From: Zoogloeaceae bacterium
GTDB taxonomy: Bacteria > Pseudomonadota > Gammaproteobacteria > Burkholderiales > Rhodocyclaceae
Length of the DNA stretch: 6,702 nucleotides
Assembly: GCA_031259605.1 (NCBI GenBank)
Contig: JAIRLE010000119.1
Location: forward strand, 1 to 6,702
Reading direction: 5' to 3'
Numbering within the stretch: the first letter of the stretch is position 1; each line of letters opens with the position of its first letter. The translations under genes and the position numbers were made by a program. Below are positions 5,797-6,702 of this stretch, in pieces. The notes beneath the pieces are model-generated. The model ran no database searches. It was not told the DNA's origin and saw nothing but the letters and a program-made list of their open reading frames with translations.

Positions 5797-6156
5797 ATGC
5801 CCAGAGTCAAACGTGGCGTCACGGCGCGCGCGCGTCACAAGAAAGTCCTGGAACAGGCCAAGGGCTATCGCGGTCGCAGGAAGAACGTCTATCGCATCGC
5901 CAAGCAGGCGGTGATGAAGGCCGGTCAATATGCCTACCGCGATCGCCGCCAGAGAAAACGTCAGTTCCGCGCCCTGTGGATTGCCCGCATCAACGCGGCT
6001 TCCCGTGAAGTGGGCCTGAAATACAGCACCTTCATGGACGGACTGAAAAAAGCCAACATCGAAGTCGACCGCAAGGTGCTCGCGGATCTCGCCGTTTTCG
6101 ACAAGGCCGCCTTTGCCGCCTTGGCCAACCAGGCTCGGGCCGCACTTGGAGCTTGA
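5797..6156 (+). CDS. rplT: Large ribosomal subunit protein bL20
   Basis: L20 binds 23S rRNA early in 50S assembly and, in studied bacteria, represses the infC-rpmI-rplT operon at the mRNA level. The 119-residue product has normal length. It begins MPRVKRGVTARARHKKVL, with the long basic N-terminal extension that penetrates rRNA. GYRGRRKNVYRIAKQAVMKA and the globular C-terminal domain follow (ALWIARINAA, then YSTFMDGLKKA and DRKVLADLAVFD). A purine-rich site (GAGGAG 5785-5790) lies 6 nt before ATG 5797. This is the last gene of the cluster: a terminator follows 17 nt after the stop, and pheS is not next to it. Confidence 0.97.
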   Translation: MPRVKRGVTARARHKKVLEQAKGYRGRRKNVYRIAKQAVMKAGQYAYRDRRQRKRQFRALWIARINAASREVGLKYSTFMDGLKKANIEVDRKVLADLAVFDKAAFAALANQARAALGA

Positions 6157-6173
6157 AGGGAAACGGCACCTGG

Positions 6174-6198
6174 AAAAAGAGGCGAAAGCCTCCTTTTT
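6174..6198 (+). terminator. Intrinsic terminator after rplT
   Basis: GAGGC (6179-6183) and GCCTC (6188-6192) close a GAAA tetraloop. Five A (6174-6178) precede the stem and five T (6194-6198) follow it. The flanking A and T can extend the stem across one unpaired C. It ends the thrS-infC-rpmI-rplT transcript and isolates it from the GNAT gene. Confidence 0.85.
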
Positions 6199-6230
6199 GC
6201 TTTGCAAGGCGCGGAACGGATAGCCAGCCA

Positions 6231-6334
6231 GCAAAATCTAACGCCATTGGGAAGGGGTTTCTTTCCCCTTCCCAATGGCTGCGGTCGAAACCCCGGCCTT
6301 CAGTCCGGGGTTTCAAACCAGAGTTGATTTTACG
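6231..6334 (+). repeat. Complete repeat copy B, forming the GNAT gene 5' leader
   Basis: A GCAAAATCTAACG segment leads into a perfect inverted repeat, 6243-6257 with 6265-6279 (15 bp, loop TTTCTTT). Then come CTGCGGTCGA and a second perfect stem, 6287-6296 with 6305-6314 (10 bp, 8-nt loop). The tail AAACCAGAGTTGATTTTACG ends directly at ATG 6335. The same blocks occur in the same order in copy A on the opposite strand, but copy B lacks hairpin 1 and its neighbouring spacer, and has a short regular hairpin where copy A has a longer degenerate stretch. It contains no coding sequence of its own. Confidence 0.87.
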
Positions 6335-6702
6335 ATGAACAGAATCCATCTACGGCAGGAAACGCCTGCCGACTATTTTGCCACCGAAAAAATCACTCAT
6401 GAAGCGTTCAGGAATGCGCCTCACGCGAGCGGCGTCGAGGCGCTCTTGGCGCACAGGCTGCGCGACAGCCCCGCGTTTGTGCGGGAACTGGATTTCGTCG
6501 CGGAAATTGCCGGCAACGTGGTCGGAAGCATCATGTATACCCGAAGCGGGGTCGCAAACGATACCCGCGAATGGGAGACGCTGACCCTCGGCCCCGTGAG
6601 CGTCCTGCCCGCCTGTCAGCGGCGGGGCATCGGCTCCACGCTGATAGAACATACGCTGGAACTCGCGCGCACCATGGACTTTCGGGCGGTAATCCTTTTC
6701 GG
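6335..6702 (+). CDS. GNAT-family N-acetyltransferase, 3' end outside the window
   Basis: This is a probable acetyl-CoA-dependent acetyltransferase; the acceptor is unknown. The visible 122 residues begin MNRIHLRQETPADYFATEKI, the usual first strand and helix of the fold. LDFVAEIAGNVVGSIMYTRS (52-71) covers the next strands, followed by LGPVSVLPACQRRGIGSTLI (85-104), which holds the acetyl-CoA pyrophosphate loop Q95-R-R-G-I-G100. It stops at AVILFG, close to motif B. The overall pattern resembles the YhbS-like group (COG3153), which is usually near 170 residues, so roughly 50 residues should lie beyond the edge. ATG 6335 fits the family N-terminus. The sequence just upstream is entirely repeat copy B, with GAG 12 nt before the start and no strong Shine-Dalgarno. 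I see no convincing promoter between the rplT terminator and the repeat. Confidence 0.85.
   Translation, partial: MNRIHLRQETPADYFATEKITHEAFRNAPHASGVEALLAHRLRDSPAFVRELDFVAEIAGNVVGSIMYTRSGVANDTREWETLTLGPVSVLPACQRRGIGSTLIEHTLELARTMDFRAVILF

Noticed and set aside
6153..6338. Short open frames through the rplT terminator and repeat copy B
   Set aside because: They consist of terminator and palindromic repeat sequence and show no protein family features.
1..6702. CRISPR array, phage, toxin-antitoxin or defence system
   Set aside because: There are no evenly spaced direct repeats, and no integrase, nuclease or toxin-like gene is visible. The repeats present are dispersed palindromes.

Overview
The window looks like chromosomal DNA of a moderately GC-rich betaproteobacterium. 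The L35 and L20 proteins (the L35 C-terminus VRAMLPYA and the L20 core VYRIAKQAVMKAGQYAYRDR) and the order tRNA-Val(GAC)-thrS-infC-rpmI-rplT are typical of that class. I infer the class from family resemblance and make no genus call.

Left third (1-2421, all genes on the minus strand). A UDP-sugar pair, ugd followed by a UDP-glucuronate 4-epimerase gene with only 2 nt between them, would convert UDP-glucose to UDP-glucuronate and then to UDP-galacturonate for acidic surface polysaccharide. Beyond the epimerase lies a 34-codon remnant of a TetR-type regulator. It is cut off where a repeated palindromic sequence begins (1-41).

Middle and right (2610-6198). A candidate promoter for ugd points left, and a strong sigma-70-like promoter points right into tRNA-Val. 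A terminator-like hairpin follows the tRNA. Then comes the translation cluster thrS, infC (ATC start), rpmI and rplT, with a TATAAT box overlapping the thrS stop codon, a 112-nt structured leader before rpmI, and an intrinsic terminator after rplT. The pheS-pheT pair that commonly follows rplT in related bacteria is not there.

Right end (6231-6702). A second full copy of the repeat leads directly into the start codon of a GNAT acetyltransferase gene that runs off the window.

The most unusual signal is this repeat family. Three copies are visible: 1-41 partial, 2422-2585, and 6231-6334. The two complete ones point outward from the tRNA-thrS-rplT block, and both end exactly at a start codon (ugd on minus, GNAT on plus) with 26 of the last 28 bases identical. 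The repeat therefore forms the 5' untranslated region of two unrelated genes. The copies differ by whole hairpin modules and by one compensatory base-pair change. The core genes themselves are otherwise ordinary.
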